64,000 nucleotides of DNA from Eledone cirrhosa (lineage: Eukaryota > Mollusca > Cephalopoda > Octopoda > Eledonidae). The translations under genes and the position numbers were made by a program. Shown here piece after piece: positions 1 through 10,884 of the stretch. Below the pieces are notes generated by a model, which was not told the DNA's origin, ran no database searches, and saw only the letters and a list, made by a program, of their open reading frames with translations. Position 1 is the stretch's first letter; the number at the start of each line of letters is the position of its first letter. The stretch lies in contig OZ024740.1 in assembly GCA_964016885.1 (NCBI GenBank), positions 3,664,836-3,728,835 on the forward strand, written 5' to 3'.

Positions 1-345
1 GTCACACACTCTGTGACCTCTTCAGTGACTGGGGATTCCTTTCTTTGTTTCTGTGCCTTTCCTTTCTTCTATCCTACGCCATTTTGTTTCTGTGTGTGTG
101 TTGTGTGCTCAGTTTGCGCATGCGCCACATCCGGGTGTCTGTGTGTGTTTGTGTTCATTTATCTATTTGTTTATTTATTTATTTATTTATTGTTGGTTGG
201 TTGTTTGTTCTATGTGTGTGTGTGTTTTCATTTTGTCCTGTGTGTGTTTTCATTTTGTCCTTAATTGTAAGTTGTTTGTTCTATGTGTGTGTGTGTTTTC
301 ATTTTGTCCTGTGTGTGTTTTCATTTTGTCCTTAATTGTAAGTTG
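1..345. repeat. PLE-associated module and 71-bp tandem duplication
   Basis: Bases 1-100 match, in reverse complement and with scattered differences, the segment 56800-56890; both contain a short GTCACA...TGTGAC palindrome-like motif. Both locations also carry the PLE 5' module GACCCTCCCAAAGTATAAC nearby, so I place this stretch with Penelope-like debris. Positions 201-342 are two nearly identical 71-bp units rich in TGTG and TTTTCATTTTGTCC. Short cysteine- and tyrosine-rich reading frames here are low-complexity artefacts. Confidence 0.5.
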
Positions 346-650
346 TGATGTTGCTGTTCCACTCATATTTTCTATTTAATTTTGGTTTTAATTCTTTTAT
401 GCTTACTGCCTCTGTAATTTGCCTAAACATTGCGTCTTTTCTGTGTGTGGATTCTATTTTTATTTCTATGTTCTCTAATCTACCCCTGTGTTCTATCTTA
501 GCATGTTGGTAGAGCACAGATGATTCTTTATTATCTTGGAGGTCTCGCCAGTGTTCATTTATCCGTTCCCCTATACTACGAGCTGTCTCACCTATGTACA
601 CTATATTTTTGTTTCTACATTGTCCTTCAGTACATCTTATGCTATACACT
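332..650 (-). mobile_element. GIY-YIG endonuclease segment of a retroelement (probably Penelope-like)
   Basis: The minus strand encodes a GIY-YIG-type core: VYSIRC, then CRNKNIVYIGETARS, a basic stretch with ERINEHWRDL, and further on FRQITEAVSI and LNRKYEWN before a stop near 332. The YIGETxRSxxER...EH arrangement is the pattern of GIY-YIG nuclease domains found at the C-terminus of Penelope-like and some other retroelements. No reverse transcriptase is attached. The open frame continues upstream to 784, but the upstream part is noncoding PLE 5' module and A/T repeats, so the first 45 or so residues are not part of the domain. It is a fragment, not an active element. Class assignment is from family knowledge and could be a GIY-YIG-bearing LINE instead. 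Confidence 0.55.
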
Positions 651-689
651 ACATGTATAAGTTTGTAAATTTGTAAATTTATAAATTTA

Positions 690-815
690 TAAATATATAA
701 TAAATTGAAGTGAAAGCAACTGGTGCGTGTGTTTCTTATTGGCAACATGACCCTCCCAAAGTATAACAATATCGGTTTCAACACACGATTTCAGATAAAG
801 AATCTTGCTAAACAA
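690..815 (+). mobile_element. PLE 5' module copy
   Basis: The block ATAATAAATTGAAGTGAAA...ATTGGCAACATGACCCTCCC...AAGTATAAC recurs at 49385-49436 (inverted), 49886-49945 and 56950-57030. At 49.3 kb it directly precedes a recognisable PLE reverse transcriptase, which is why I assign it to the 5' region of a Penelope-like element. After it comes a segment resembling the start of that coding region (CAGATAAAGAATCTTGC), then a (TA)n tract at about 828-870. Confidence 0.5.
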
Positions 816-826
816 ATTCAGAAACG

Positions 827-874
<48 letters not shown>

Positions 875-1030
875 TAAGGATACTATTTATGGTTAGGCAA
901 ATACAAAAACCTTTTGTAGTTATATATATTTTTACAAACCCTAAATAGTGATAGGCAGTAATATATTACTACCTTATTACCAGTAAGTTAAATAGCTCAA
1001 TGTAATAACATCAGATGTTTTACAGAGCAG

Positions 1031-1929
1031 TTATATATAAGTTATAAGAATCAAAGTTCTGATCAAATCATTTATATGCTTACAACTGTTTCCTCCAAAC
1101 CGAGGTTTGGATTCTTCGGAGCAATTTATTAATGGATGATCACATATATGACCTCCTTTTCAACCCAAGAAACATACAGATACATATGCAAACATTGTTG
1201 CTCGGTAGGTCGACAACCATTACAATATTTAGTGTGGCAGTATACATTTAAAGGTTACATTCATATCCAAGGAGGATAAAATCAAAAATTAAGGTTAAAA
1301 TACGACATGAAATTAATGCGATAGGATAGTCATAAGCAGTTATTGAGTGCAATAGTTACACGTGTGACACGCACGTGTGTCTTGTTTATATAATGCTATA
1401 GTGCGGCAGAGTGTTACATGTAATAGAAGCACTTAAACAGGTGATCAAGAGTGTTAAGGGGGTTGAACTGGTAATACGAATGTTATAGAAGCCTGATTAC
1501 CAGTTCAACCCCCTTAACACTCTTGATCACCTGTTTAAGTGCTTCTATTGCATGTAACACTCTGCCGCACTATAGCATTATATAAACAAGACACACGTGC
1601 GTGTCACACGTGTAACTATTGCACTCAATAACTGCTTATGACTATCCTATCGCATTAATTTCATGTTGTATTTTAACCTTAATTTTTGATTTTATCCTCT
1701 TTGGATATGAATGTAACCTTTAAATGTATACTGCCACACTAAATATTGTAATGGTTGTCGACCTACCGAGCAACAATATTTGCATATGTATCTGTATGTC
1801 TCTTGGGTTGAAAAGGAGGTCATATATGTGATCATCCATTAATAAATTGCTCCGAAGAATCCAAACCTCGGTTTGGAGGAAACAGTTGTAAGCATATAAA
1901 TGATTTGATCAGAACTTTGATTCTTATAA

Positions 1930-1940
<11 letters not shown>
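1031..1940. repeat. Large foldback element, two 445-bp arms, 20-nt loop
   Basis: Left arm 1031-1475 and right arm 1496-1940 are reverse complements separated by a 20-nt spacer (1476-1495). I count five mismatches between the arms, and all five are transitions; I see no indel. The outer ends run straight into A/T-rich sequence, with a long (TA)n at 1931-1972. No open frame of note is present. It may be a foldback or MITE-like element, or a tandem inversion created during replication. The mismatches argue against a simple library or assembly artefact. Confidence 0.9.
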
Positions 1941-1974
<34 letters not shown>

Positions 1975-2021
1975 CCCATGATAGCATGGAACATGATGAT
2001 GGTTATATATATATATATATA

Positions 2022-5000
2022 TATATCATCATCATCAACGTTTAACGTCCGTGTTCCACGCTTGCATGGGTTTGGACGGGGGTTTTCCCACTTGAGGCAA
2101 GAGTGATTGTCTTGCTCGCATAGGACTGTCTGGCAGGTTTTCTACAGTTGGATGCCCTTCCTAACACCAACCACATTTACAGTGTGAGTCTGGGAGGTTT
2201 TTACCGTGTTGCCTACACGGCCACATTACAGCGTGGACTGTGTGTTTTTTTGTCGTGACACCTACACGATCTCATTTGTTTCGGCCTGGATGGTGTGGCA
2301 CCAACATAACTTTACATAGAAGGGGGCGGTATGGATGGGGTGGGGGTGGTGGGACGGGGGTGTATTTTGTTAGAGATGCCTACTGGCTGTAGTAGGTTTT
2401 ACTATGTATTTAGGTAAGGCGGGTCTTCTCTATTACTGAGTACCGCCAAAGGTCTCGGTCCAGTGACATTGTCTTGGAGAAGTGTAAGTGTGTGAGGTCG
2501 GAGTTTATCAGCTCGTCCCAGGTTTTTCTGGGTCTGCCTATTCCGTGGCTACCGTCTATCTTTATTGCCCTGAACTTTGTTATACAGCTATCGTCTTTCA
2601 TGCGCATCACGTGACCATACCAACGTAGCCTTCTCTCGAGTAAACAACATCTGATCCCTCTTATTTCTAATTTTTCCCTTAGTTCGTTTATGCTTTGTCG
2701 TTCACGTATATTACTATTACACATCCAGCGGAGCATGCAAGCTTCGTTCCTCTCTAGTCTGCGTATATCCTCTGCACACAATGCCCAGGTCTCACTGCCA
2801 TGCAACATTGCTGTTCATATGCAGGCATCATACAACCTGCCTTTCATTTTTAGGGAGAACCCTTTAGCGGCTAATAGTGGTATAAGCTCTCTGAACTTTT
2901 TCCATCCAGTTCTGACTCTAGCTACTGTACTTTCAGAGCACCCTCCCCCACTGCTGATTTTGTCACCCAGGTAACGGAAGCTGTCCACTATTTATATAGA
3001 GCCCTCTGCGCAATTGAAAGAGTTAGTATTTTGTGGGCACTCGCTGCTAATTATTGCACCAGAGCACCGCCCACATGTAAAATCTAAGTTCTTAGTTAGC
3101 TTACCTGTGGTCCCACTACATCTTTTATGCACCCATACTTTGCATTTCTGACACAAAATGGAGTTTCTACCTACGCTTTTCCTACACACTGAGCATGGCC
3201 ACTTCCCGGAAGGGACCGCCGCCTTATTTTCTTTCCTACAAACTAGAACTTTGGTCTTAGCCAGGTTAATTTTAAGGCCTTTTGATTCTTGGCCGTGCTT
3301 CCATGTTTGGAATTTCTTCTCTAGCTCGGCCATTGATTCAGCTATGAGTGTTAGGTCGTCTGCGTATAGGAGTTCCCATGGGCAGCCGGTCTTGAACTCC
3401 TGTTATAGCCTGAAGGGCAATAATAAATAGTAGGGGGTTGAGAACAGAGCCCTGATGAACACCACCGTTTACGCTAAACTCTTCACTATATTCGTTGTTA
3501 ATTCTAACCTTGCTGACTGTTTCTTTATACATGGCTTGTATAGCTCTCACAAGCCATTCGTCAACATCAAGTTTTCTAAGAGCCCACCAGATAATGGAAT
3601 GGGGGACTCTGTCGAAGGCTTTCTCCAAGTCGACAAAAGCTAAGTATAGGGGTTTACTTTTAGCTAGGTACTTCTCCTGTGGTACTTTTGCCTGACACAA
3701 ACCCGAACTGCATTTCATCGAGGTCAATTCTCTCTCTGATTAGTTGCGCTATTACTTTTTCCGTGACCTTCATGACCTGGTCGATTAATTTAATGCCTCT
3801 ATAGTTACTCCTATCTAGGGCATCTCCTTTACCCTTATAACAGTTAACGATGATGCTGCTACGCCAGTCCTTCGGAACAACCCCATTCTGTACGACTTGG
3901 TTAACTATCCGGGTGACCATAGTGTGTCCCACCGTGCCAGATGCTTTCAGCATCTCAGCAACTATTTCCGAAGGCCCAGCTGCCTTACCCGTCTTCATAT
4001 CCTTGATTGCCTTACTTATTATACTACCCTCGACTAACACTGCTGGTCCCTCTATTGGGTCGATGTGGGGGAGACTGTCTTTCTCCCATTTATTCTCCTC
4101 ATTTAGTAGCCTTTCATAGTGACACTTCCAAGCTACCTTCTTATCAGCGTCGGTGATGGCAAGTACGCCGTCATCATTAAGTACACACTTCTCCCCGACA
4201 ATATCACGGTTTTCCTTGACACATTGCCTAGCAATCCTGAACACCTCACGTTTTTGGTCCTCGCGTTGTAGAACATGCTTGAACTTTCTTTCCTCTGCTT
4301 CCCTTCTTGCGAAGTATACTTGTCTCCTAGCTTCCCTCCTGGCCACTTGATAGTCTTCTCTACTTCCCCCATCCCGCCATACTTTCCAAGCCTGCTTTTT
4401 GGCCTAAATTGACCCCTTCACCTTACTGTTCCACCACCATGTTACTCTCCCCCTGCCTACAGGCCTGCTCCAGCCACATACTTCATCTGCCGCCATCAGC
4501 AGGTTTGCTTTCAGGAATTCCCACTGCTCCTCTATATTGTACGACTCTAATTGCTCTTCCTTACTGTCGAAAGCATCAAGCAGTATGCTTTTAAATTTAT
4601 TTCTGGCTGTGGGGTCCTTTAGCTTCCATATTTTTCTCCTGAGGATAGTCCTCTTCTGTTGTCTAGTACGTCTCGTCCTGACTATTAGGTCGCTAATTAT
4701 CAGTCTATGTTGGGAGGTGCATTCTTCATGGGGGAGGGATTTAGTGTTTACAACAGACACTGTGTCACGTCTTCTGGTAAGGATATAATCTACCTGGCTT
4801 GTGTGTTCCCCGGATCTATAAGTGATCAGGTGATTGTCACGTTTTTTTAAGTTAGTGTTACAGATAGTTAGGTTATTTGCGTCACAGAATTCCAGGATTC
4901 TGGAGCCTTCCTCATTTCTAGTACCAAACCCACAGCCTCCATGGATTTCTTCGTAGCCGTCACAATGTTGTCCAACATGACCATTTAGGTCGCCTGCAAT

Positions 5001-5369
5001 AATTATATAGTCACTGTCGGTTATTTGGGAGGTAGTGAGCATCAGTGTCTCATAGAATCTGTCTTTTATAGCGCCAGGCAGTCCGGATTGGGGTGCGTAC
5101 GCAGATATTACTGTCACCGTAGTTCTATTGAGGACAAGTCTTATTTTAATTATTCTGTCGTTCACTCTATTTACGTCTATTATCTTATCTGCCCACTTTT
5201 CTGCTACCATGATTCCTACTACACCCAGCCCATCGTCATTTCCCACCCAGAAAAGCTTATAGCATCGTTTTTTATCCTCAATGAATCTAGCAGACCCGCC
5301 CCTCCACCTGGTCTCTTGAATACAACAAACATCGACCTCCTTACGTTCGAGCATTTCTACAACTTCGTT
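2022..5369 (-). mobile_element. RTE-like LINE, nearly full length, decayed
   Basis: Reads on the minus strand. From 5' to 3': APE-type endonuclease with CCIQETRWRG, GDLNGHVGQ and HRLIISD (5354-4404); a reverse transcriptase whose linker, fingers and palm include YLAFVDLEKAFDRVP and QGSVLNPLLF (4372-3338); a PHD-like C4HC3 finger (CSVC...CQKC...WVHKRC, about 3200-3080); the C-terminal region with MLHGSETWA and RRLRWYGHVMRM (2808-2410); then a roughly 385-bp 3' UTR ending in CGTTGATGATGATGA read on the minus strand. Several frameshifts and stops break it, including one near 2990 and one near 2817, so it is dead. The 5' end is replaced at 5369/5370 by a foldback. The family looks like the RTE superfamily; the clade is tentative. 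Confidence 0.88.
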
Positions 5370-5575
5370 AGGAAAAAGTATGACCCCGACGGCAGGGGCT
5401 CAAGCCGTTTCGACGGCTATTTCTGGACTCAAATATCCATCGTCCAGAAATAGCCGCCGAAATGGCTTGAGTTCCTACGACGGGGTCATACTTTTTCCTA
5501 TTTCCCACTCTACTACCCTAAGTATTGAGTACTCTGGTGCCTTATGGTCTATCTGGTTCCTTACCACAATTCTTT
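5370..5575. repeat. Foldback family 1, copy A
   Basis: Arms 5370-5428 and 5442-5499 are imperfect reverse complements with a loop of about 13 nt. The stem carries GCTCAAGCCGTTTCGACGGC. To the right, 5500-5575 (TACTACCCTAAGTATTGAGT and following) is the reverse complement of 6781-6856 next to copy B, so hairpin plus one flank moves as a unit. It abuts the 5' end of the LINE at 2022-5369 and is followed by (TA)n. Confidence 0.85.
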
Positions 5576-5641
<66 letters not shown>

Positions 5642-5647
5642 CATATA

Positions 5648-5685
<38 letters not shown>

Positions 5686-5690
5686 AATTA
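5576..5690. repeat. (TA)n and (ATA)n microsatellite
   Basis: About 80 bp of TA dinucleotides followed by (AATAAT)n. The ATA part is probably the 3' microsatellite tail of the CR1/L2-like fragment that reads leftward from 6625. Isoleucine-tyrosine reading frames here are artefacts. Confidence 0.85.
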
Positions 5691-6625
5691 TTGTGTACAG
5701 TGCTCAGGTGCACTACAACTCATCAAAGGTGCATGTATAGTACATAGAATAATGTACAAATGTCAGGAAAATGAACAGTGTATGAGTCATGATATAATAA
5801 TAATAACAATAATGAAATATTGTGTACAGTGCCCAGGTGCACCACAACTCATAAAAAAGTGCATGTACAGTACATAGGGCAATGCACAAACATCAGTAAA
5901 ATGAACAGTGCACGAGTCATGATACACACATGTGTGCATGTGTATGGAAGGGGTACATCAGGTGTAGTTTTGGCGCATCGGGAAGCATGAGTGTCTTAAA
6001 GGATGCAGTGTCTCGGCAGCTAACAACTGACGCAGGCAGTTTGTTCCATGCTTCAGCAACTCTGAGCGTGAAAAAATTTCTACGAAAGTCATGGGAGCTG
6101 TGCTGTTTTCTGATCTTGTAGGCATGTGCACGTGTGTTAGACACATGGAGATCAAAGAGGCGCTCAGGGTTGCAATTGGCGAGATGGTTAAAAACTTTGT
6201 GGGTATTCACCAAGTCCATTGCCAGACGTCGGAGCTTCAATGAATCCATGCCCAGGGAAGCAAGGCGTTCAGAGTATGGTAGGTGTCTGATGGAGGGTAT
6301 GCGCTTGGTTGCACGTCTCTGAACAGTTTCCAGGAGGTCAATGTTCTGAGCAAGATAGGGGTTCCAGACTGATCATGCGAATTCCAAGTGTGGTCGTACC
6401 ATAGCTGTATACAGCTTTAAATAGATGGCTGGAGAGCGGCTAACAAAGGTCTTGCTGAGTGATGCCAAGACACCCTCGGGCCTTCTTGACAATCTTAGAG
6501 ACATGCTTTGTCCAACGCAAATCGTTGCTGACAGTAATGCCCAGGTCACATTCACAAGAGGACTTTTTGATATCAGTGTTGTGGAGGGAGTATGTGGACG
6601 CTGGATTTTTCCTTCCAAAATGCAT
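5655..6625 (-). mobile_element. CR1/L2-like LINE, reverse transcriptase C-terminus and 3' end
   Basis: On the minus strand, 6618-6373 and overlapping frames encode the end of an RT thumb region: a DLGITVSNDLRW motif, KKARGCLGI, then YTAMVRPHLEFA; after a stop near 6372 the frame continues as LRRLAMDLVNTHKVFNHL, SHDFRRNFFTLRV and AWNKLPASVVSC (6249-5917). This order is typical of the 3' ends of CR1/L2/Jockey-type LINEs. The 3' UTR (5690-5917) contains an internal duplication of about 125 bp (5690-5770 against 5815-5920) and ends in (ATT)n. Broken by at least one stop; not functional. Confidence 0.75.
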
Positions 6626-6780
6626 GTGTGTGTATATATATATATATATATTTAAAGGTGAAACAAGGTTCAATGAATAAATCAAAGAATGGGTTTTACA
6701 ATAGATTGGAAGCACTCCACTCACACGAATGTCTATTTTTGTTAATATTTTGAATTAATATACATATATATATATATAAC

Positions 6781-6977
6781 GAAGGAAATGTGGTAAGGAA
6801 CCAGGTGGACCATAACGCACCAAAGTACTCAATACTTGAGGTAGTAGAGTGGGTAATAGGAACCAGTAAGACCCCGAAAGCTGAGCTCAAGCCGTTTCGA
6901 CGGCTAATTCTGGACTTAGTCCAGAATTAGCCGTCGAAACGGCTTGAGCTCAGCTGTCGGGGTCTTACTGGTTCCTA
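6781..6977. repeat. Foldback family 1, copy B
   Basis: Arms 6857-6915 and 6919-6977 form a nearly perfect stem (one mismatch) with a 3-nt loop. The stem core is the same as in copy A at 5370-5499. The flank 6781-6856 (GGAACCAGGTGGACC...GTACTCAATACTTGAG) is shared with copy A in reverse orientation. It is followed at once by (TA)n. Confidence 0.88.
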
Positions 6978-6996
6978 TATATATATATATATATTC

Positions 6997-7062
<66 letters not shown>

Positions 7063-7309
7063 GAGGTTATATTTAATTTGTTGGGATTCAACAAGCTTAA
7101 AAATGTTTATAACTTATATAAAGCACTCCTGCATAGTCAGAAGCTCCAACCGTTAAGGTTGTCTTTTTTCCGGGCATGTCAATATTTATTTATAAAACAA
7201 ATCTGTATTTTATCTGATGAAAGCGCACCATAATTTGCCTTTGTCGCCCTTGAAATATATATAATAAAATAAATATTGTTTTATAAATATAGTTTCCATT
7301 TATTAATAT

Positions 7310-7368
<59 letters not shown>
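6976..7368. repeat. Two (TA)n tracts with A/T-rich interval
   Basis: Pure TA at about 6976-7059 and 7314-7368. The 7060-7313 interval is A/T-rich, with no reading frame or RNA gene I can recognise. Confidence 0.8.
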
Positions 7369-7369
<1 letters not shown>

Positions 7370-7376
7370 AATGATC

Positions 7377-7557
7377 GACTTTCGTCAAATCGGACGAGGA
7401 AACAATGCTTCCGTTGGTCTTTCCAATTGGTAATACTATCTATCGGTCACAACCCCTGATAGAAAGAGCAACGTGAAATAAAGTGTCTTGCTCAAGGACA
7501 TAAAACATCACCCGGTTGCGAATGCAATTCTAACCACTCAGCCACACGCCCTCACAA
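7377..7557 (-). mobile_element. tRNA-derived SINE, 5' part (family 1)
   Basis: In reverse complement this contains a tRNA-like head (GTGTGGCTGAGTGGTTAGAA, an A-box-like element, then a B-box-like ATTGCATTCGC) followed by the family-1 body GAGCAAGACACTTTATTTCA. The body diverges after CAACGTTGCTC and differs from the 7660-7993 copy, so this is a separate subfamily or a chimera. It is embedded between (TA)n tracts. Confidence 0.65.
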
Positions 7558-7559
7558 AT

Positions 7560-7659
<100 letters not shown>

Positions 7660-7988
7660 AGGCACATGGCTCAGTGGTTACAGCATTGGGCTTGCAATCG
7701 ACAGATTGTGAGTTCAATTCTCAGACCGGGTGATGTGTTGTTTCCTTGAGCAAGACACTTTATTTCACATTGCTCCAGTTTACTCAGCTGTAGAAATGAG
7801 ATGATAGGGACTGGGGTCCCTATCATTCCACTGCAAAGTGGTCGTGTAGGTGCCACGGCAAAAAAGCACCCAACACTCACTGAGGTTGGTGTTAGGAAGG
7901 GCATCCAGCTGTAGAAATCAAGCCAGATTCAGTTCCCGTCCCACCCTTGCAAGCAGGGAAAAGCGGACGTAAAATGATGATGATGATG

Positions 7989-7993
<5 letters not shown>
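7660..7993 (+). mobile_element. tRNA-derived SINE, full length (family 1), LINE-type 3' tail
   Basis: Pol III promoter elements are visible: A box TGGCTCAGTGG at 7667-7677 and B box GAGTTCAATTCTC near 7710. The body follows (TTCCTTGAGCAAGACACTTT, CTCAGCTGTAGAAATGAG), then a middle part shared with LINE 3' UTRs (GTTGGTGTTAGGAAGGGCAT), and the last roughly 45 bp (CCCGTCCCACCCTTGCAAGC through GACGTAAAATGATGATG) are identical to the 3' end of the LINE at 31008-34030. It ends in (ATG)n. tRNA-headed SINEs of this kind are known from cephalopods. Confidence 0.85.
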
Positions 7994-8024
<31 letters not shown>

Positions 8025-8031
8025 GACAAAA

Positions 8032-8086
<55 letters not shown>

Positions 8087-8104
8087 GGGAGAGAAAGAGA
8101 GTGA

Positions 8105-8575
8105 GATATATACATATATTACTTTCCCATATCTTAAATTAATAAAAACAATGAATAAAAACAAAGAACAAGTTCCTTATATTAAAAAATTCATCATTTT
8201 ACGATCGTTTCTAGGATATATATGTGTGCTGGTATGTATATCATATAGATCTATGTAAAAATATTACAAACTATCAGAGGAAATATACATACCTTCACAT
8301 ATATATGCTGTCTTCAGAAATAATATCATTTCAGAAATGATATCATCTCAGAAATGATATCATTTCTGAAGACAGCATATATATGTGAAGGTATGTATAT
8401 TTCCTCTGATAGTTTGTAATATTTTTATATAGATCTATATGATATACATACCAGCACACATATATATCCTAGAAACGATCGTAAAATGATGAATTTTTTA
8501 ATATAAGGAACTTGTTCTTTGTTTTTATTCATTGTTTTTATTAAGTTAATATATGGGAAAGATATGGGAAAATAA

Positions 8576-8585
<10 letters not shown>
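8105..8585. repeat. Foldback element with arms of about 220 bp
   Basis: The left arm (about 8105-8332) and right arm (about 8351-8585) are reverse complements that meet at a small internal repeat (TCAGAAATGATATCAT). The right arm has a short duplication, ATATGGGAAAGATATGGGAA, near its outer end that the left arm lacks. Both ends run into TA-rich tracts. No coding content. Confidence 0.85.
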
Positions 8586-8658
<73 letters not shown>

Positions 8659-9677
8659 CATCATCATCATCATCATCGTTTAACGTCCATCTTCCACGCT
8701 TGCATGGGTTTGGACGGGAGTTTTCCCACTTGAGGCAAGAGTGGTTGTCTTGCTCACATAGGACTGTCTGGCGGGTTTTCTACGGATGGATGCCCTTCCT
8801 AACACCAACCACATTTACAGTGTGGAACTGGAAGGTTTTTACCGTGTTACCTACACGGCCACATTACAGCGTGGACTGTGTGTCTTTTTGTTGTGACACC
8901 CACACGACCTCATTTGTTTCGGGCTGGATGTTGTGGTACCAACATAACTTTACATTGAAAGGGGTGGTGTGGATGGGGTGGGGGTAGTGGGACGGGGGTG
9001 TATTTTGTTAGAGGTGCCTACTGACTGTAGTAGGTTTCACTTTGCACTTAGGTAAGGCGGGTCTTCTCTATTACTGTGTAGCGCCAAAGATCTCGGTCCA
9101 GTGACATTGTCTTGGAGAGGTGTAAGTGTGTGAGGTCGGAATTTATCAAGTCGTCCCAGGCTTTTCTGTGTCTGCCTACTCCGTGGCTACCGTCTATTTT
9201 TATGCACTTTTTTATATAGCTGTCGTCTTTCATGCGCATCACGTGACCATACCAACGTAGTCTTCTCTCGAGTAAACAACATCTGATCCCTCTTATTTCT
9301 AATTTTTCCCTTAGTTCGTTTATGCTTTGCCGTTCACGTATATTACTATTACACATCCAGCGGAGCATGCAAGCTTTGTTTCTCTCCAGTCTGCGTATAT
9401 CCTCTGCACACAATGCCCAGGTCTCACTGCCATGTAACATTGCTGTTCGTATGCAGGCATCATACAGCCTGCCTTTCATTTTTAGAGAGAACCCTTTAGC
9501 GGCCAATAGTGGTATAAGCTCTCTGAACTTTTTCCATCCCGTTCTGACTCTGGCTACTGTACTTTCAGAGCACCCTCCCCCACTGCTGATTTTGTCACCC
9601 AGGTAACAGAAGCTGTCCACTATTTCTATAGAACCATCTGTGCAATGGAATGAGTTAGTATTCTGTGGGCACTTGCT
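8659..9677 (-). mobile_element. RTE-like LINE, 5'-truncated (3' UTR subtype B)
   Basis: An open frame (9620-9048, minus) encodes the C-terminal domain: FCYLGDKISSGGGCSES, MLHGSETWALCAEDIRRL, RRLRWYGHVMRM and GRHRKAWDDLIN, ending VIEKTRLT. Downstream is a 3' UTR of about 390 bp with the subtype-B end AACGTTAAACGATGATGATG. Upstream coding stops at about 9677, where A/T repeats begin; this is the usual 5' truncation of LINEs. Confidence 0.88.
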
Positions 9678-9889
9678 GCTACTTTATATATCATATATAT
9701 ATATATATTTATATATATATATATTTACACACATATACATGAATACACATACAGATATATACACAATTGTATACATGGAAATTCTCATTCACATAGACAT
9801 ATGAGCAATTACATACAAACAAATGCATGCATGTACACAGCATCATCATCACCATCATCAATTTTACACCTGCTATTTCATCATGTTTA
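9678..9889. other. A/T-rich simple sequence
   Basis: TA and ACATA-type repeats with a short (ATC)n. I see nothing else. Confidence 0.6.
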
Positions 9890-10860
9890 ATAATAATTAA
9901 AATTATTATATACAGTGCTCAGGTGCACTACAATTCATCAAAGGTGCATGTATAGTACATAGAATAATGTACAAATGTCAGGAAAGTGAACAGTGTATGA
10001 GTCATGATATACACACAGATACATGCGTGTGTATGGAGGGGGGGGGGGATATCAGGTGTAGTGTTGGCAAATCTCAGGAAGCATGGAGGTTTTAAAGGAT
10101 GCAGTATTTCGACAGCTAACAACTGATGCAGGGAGTTTATTCCATGGAGGTTTTAAAGGATGCAGTGTCTCAACAGCTAACAACTGATGCAGGTAGTTTG
10201 TTCCATGGAGGTTTTTAAGGATGCAGTGTCTCGACAGCTAACAACTGATGCAGGGAGTTTATTCCATGGAGGTTTTAAAGGATGCAGTGTCTTGACAGCT
10301 AACAACTGATGCAGGGAGTTTGTTCCATGGAGGTTTTAAAGGATGCAGTGTCTCAACAGCTAACAACTGATGCAGGGAGTTTGTTCCATGGAGGTTTTAA
10401 AGGATGCAGTGTCTTGACAGCTAACAACTGATGCAGGTAGTTTGTTCCATGGAGGTTTTTAAGGATGCAGTGTCTCGACAGCTAACAACTGATGCAGGTA
10501 GTTTGTTCCATGGAGGTTTTAAAGGATGCAGTGTCTTGACAGCTAACAACTGATGCAGGGAGTTTGTTCCATGGAGGTTTTAAAGGATGCAGTGCCTCAA
10601 CAGCTAACAACTGATGCAGGGAGTTTGTTCCATGGAGGTTTTAAAGGATGCAGTGTCTTGACAGCTAACAACTGATGCAGGGAGTTTGTTCCATGGAGGT
10701 TTTAAAGGATGCAGTTCTTGACAGCTAACAACTGATGCAGGTAGTTTGTTCCATGTTTCAGCAACACTGAGCGTGAAAACATGTTTCCAAAAGTCATGGG
10801 AGCTGTACTGTTTTCTGATTCTGTAGGCATGTGCATGGGTGTTAGAAAATACAGATGCAT
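9890..10860 (-). mobile_element. CR1/L2-like LINE 3' end carrying an internal tandem expansion
   Basis: The 3' UTR (9900-10010) matches 5690-5920 closely. The minus-strand coding end (YRIRKQYSSHDFWKHVFTLS, AWNKLPASVVSCQDTAS) matches 5917-6249. Between the UTR and the rest of the coding sequence the WNKLPASVVS segment is repeated about 11 times (see 10080-10760). The left side joins (ATT)n-like sequence, as in the other copy. Confidence 0.75.
10080..10760. repeat. 61-bp tandem repeat, about 11 units
   Basis: The unit begins CCATGGAGGTTTTAAAGGAT and contains ACAGCTAACAACTGATGCAG. It derives from the CR1/L2-like coding sequence for WNKLPASVVSC...FKT on the minus strand. As 61 is not a multiple of three, each unit shifts frame, so the array cannot encode a simple protein repeat. 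Units differ by a few substitutions (CTCGA, CTTGA or CTCAA in one position). Confidence 0.9.
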
Positions 10861-10884
10861 GGAATGGGGAAGTCTTCTCCTGTA

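Noticed and set aside
13..379. Cysteine/valine/phenylalanine-rich frames that look like signal peptides or small secreted proteins
   Set aside because: TGTGTG and TTTATT low-complexity sequence including a 71-bp tandem duplication.
1031..1940. Miniature transposon with a transposase-recognisable terminus
   Set aside because: No terminal motif or target-site duplication could be separated from the flanking (TA)n, so only a foldback is claimed.
7660..7740. tRNA gene (also 38667, 54760-55118, 59043-59190)
   Set aside because: A and B boxes are present but no cloverleaf with a proper acceptor stem is seen, and each is attached to a SINE body.
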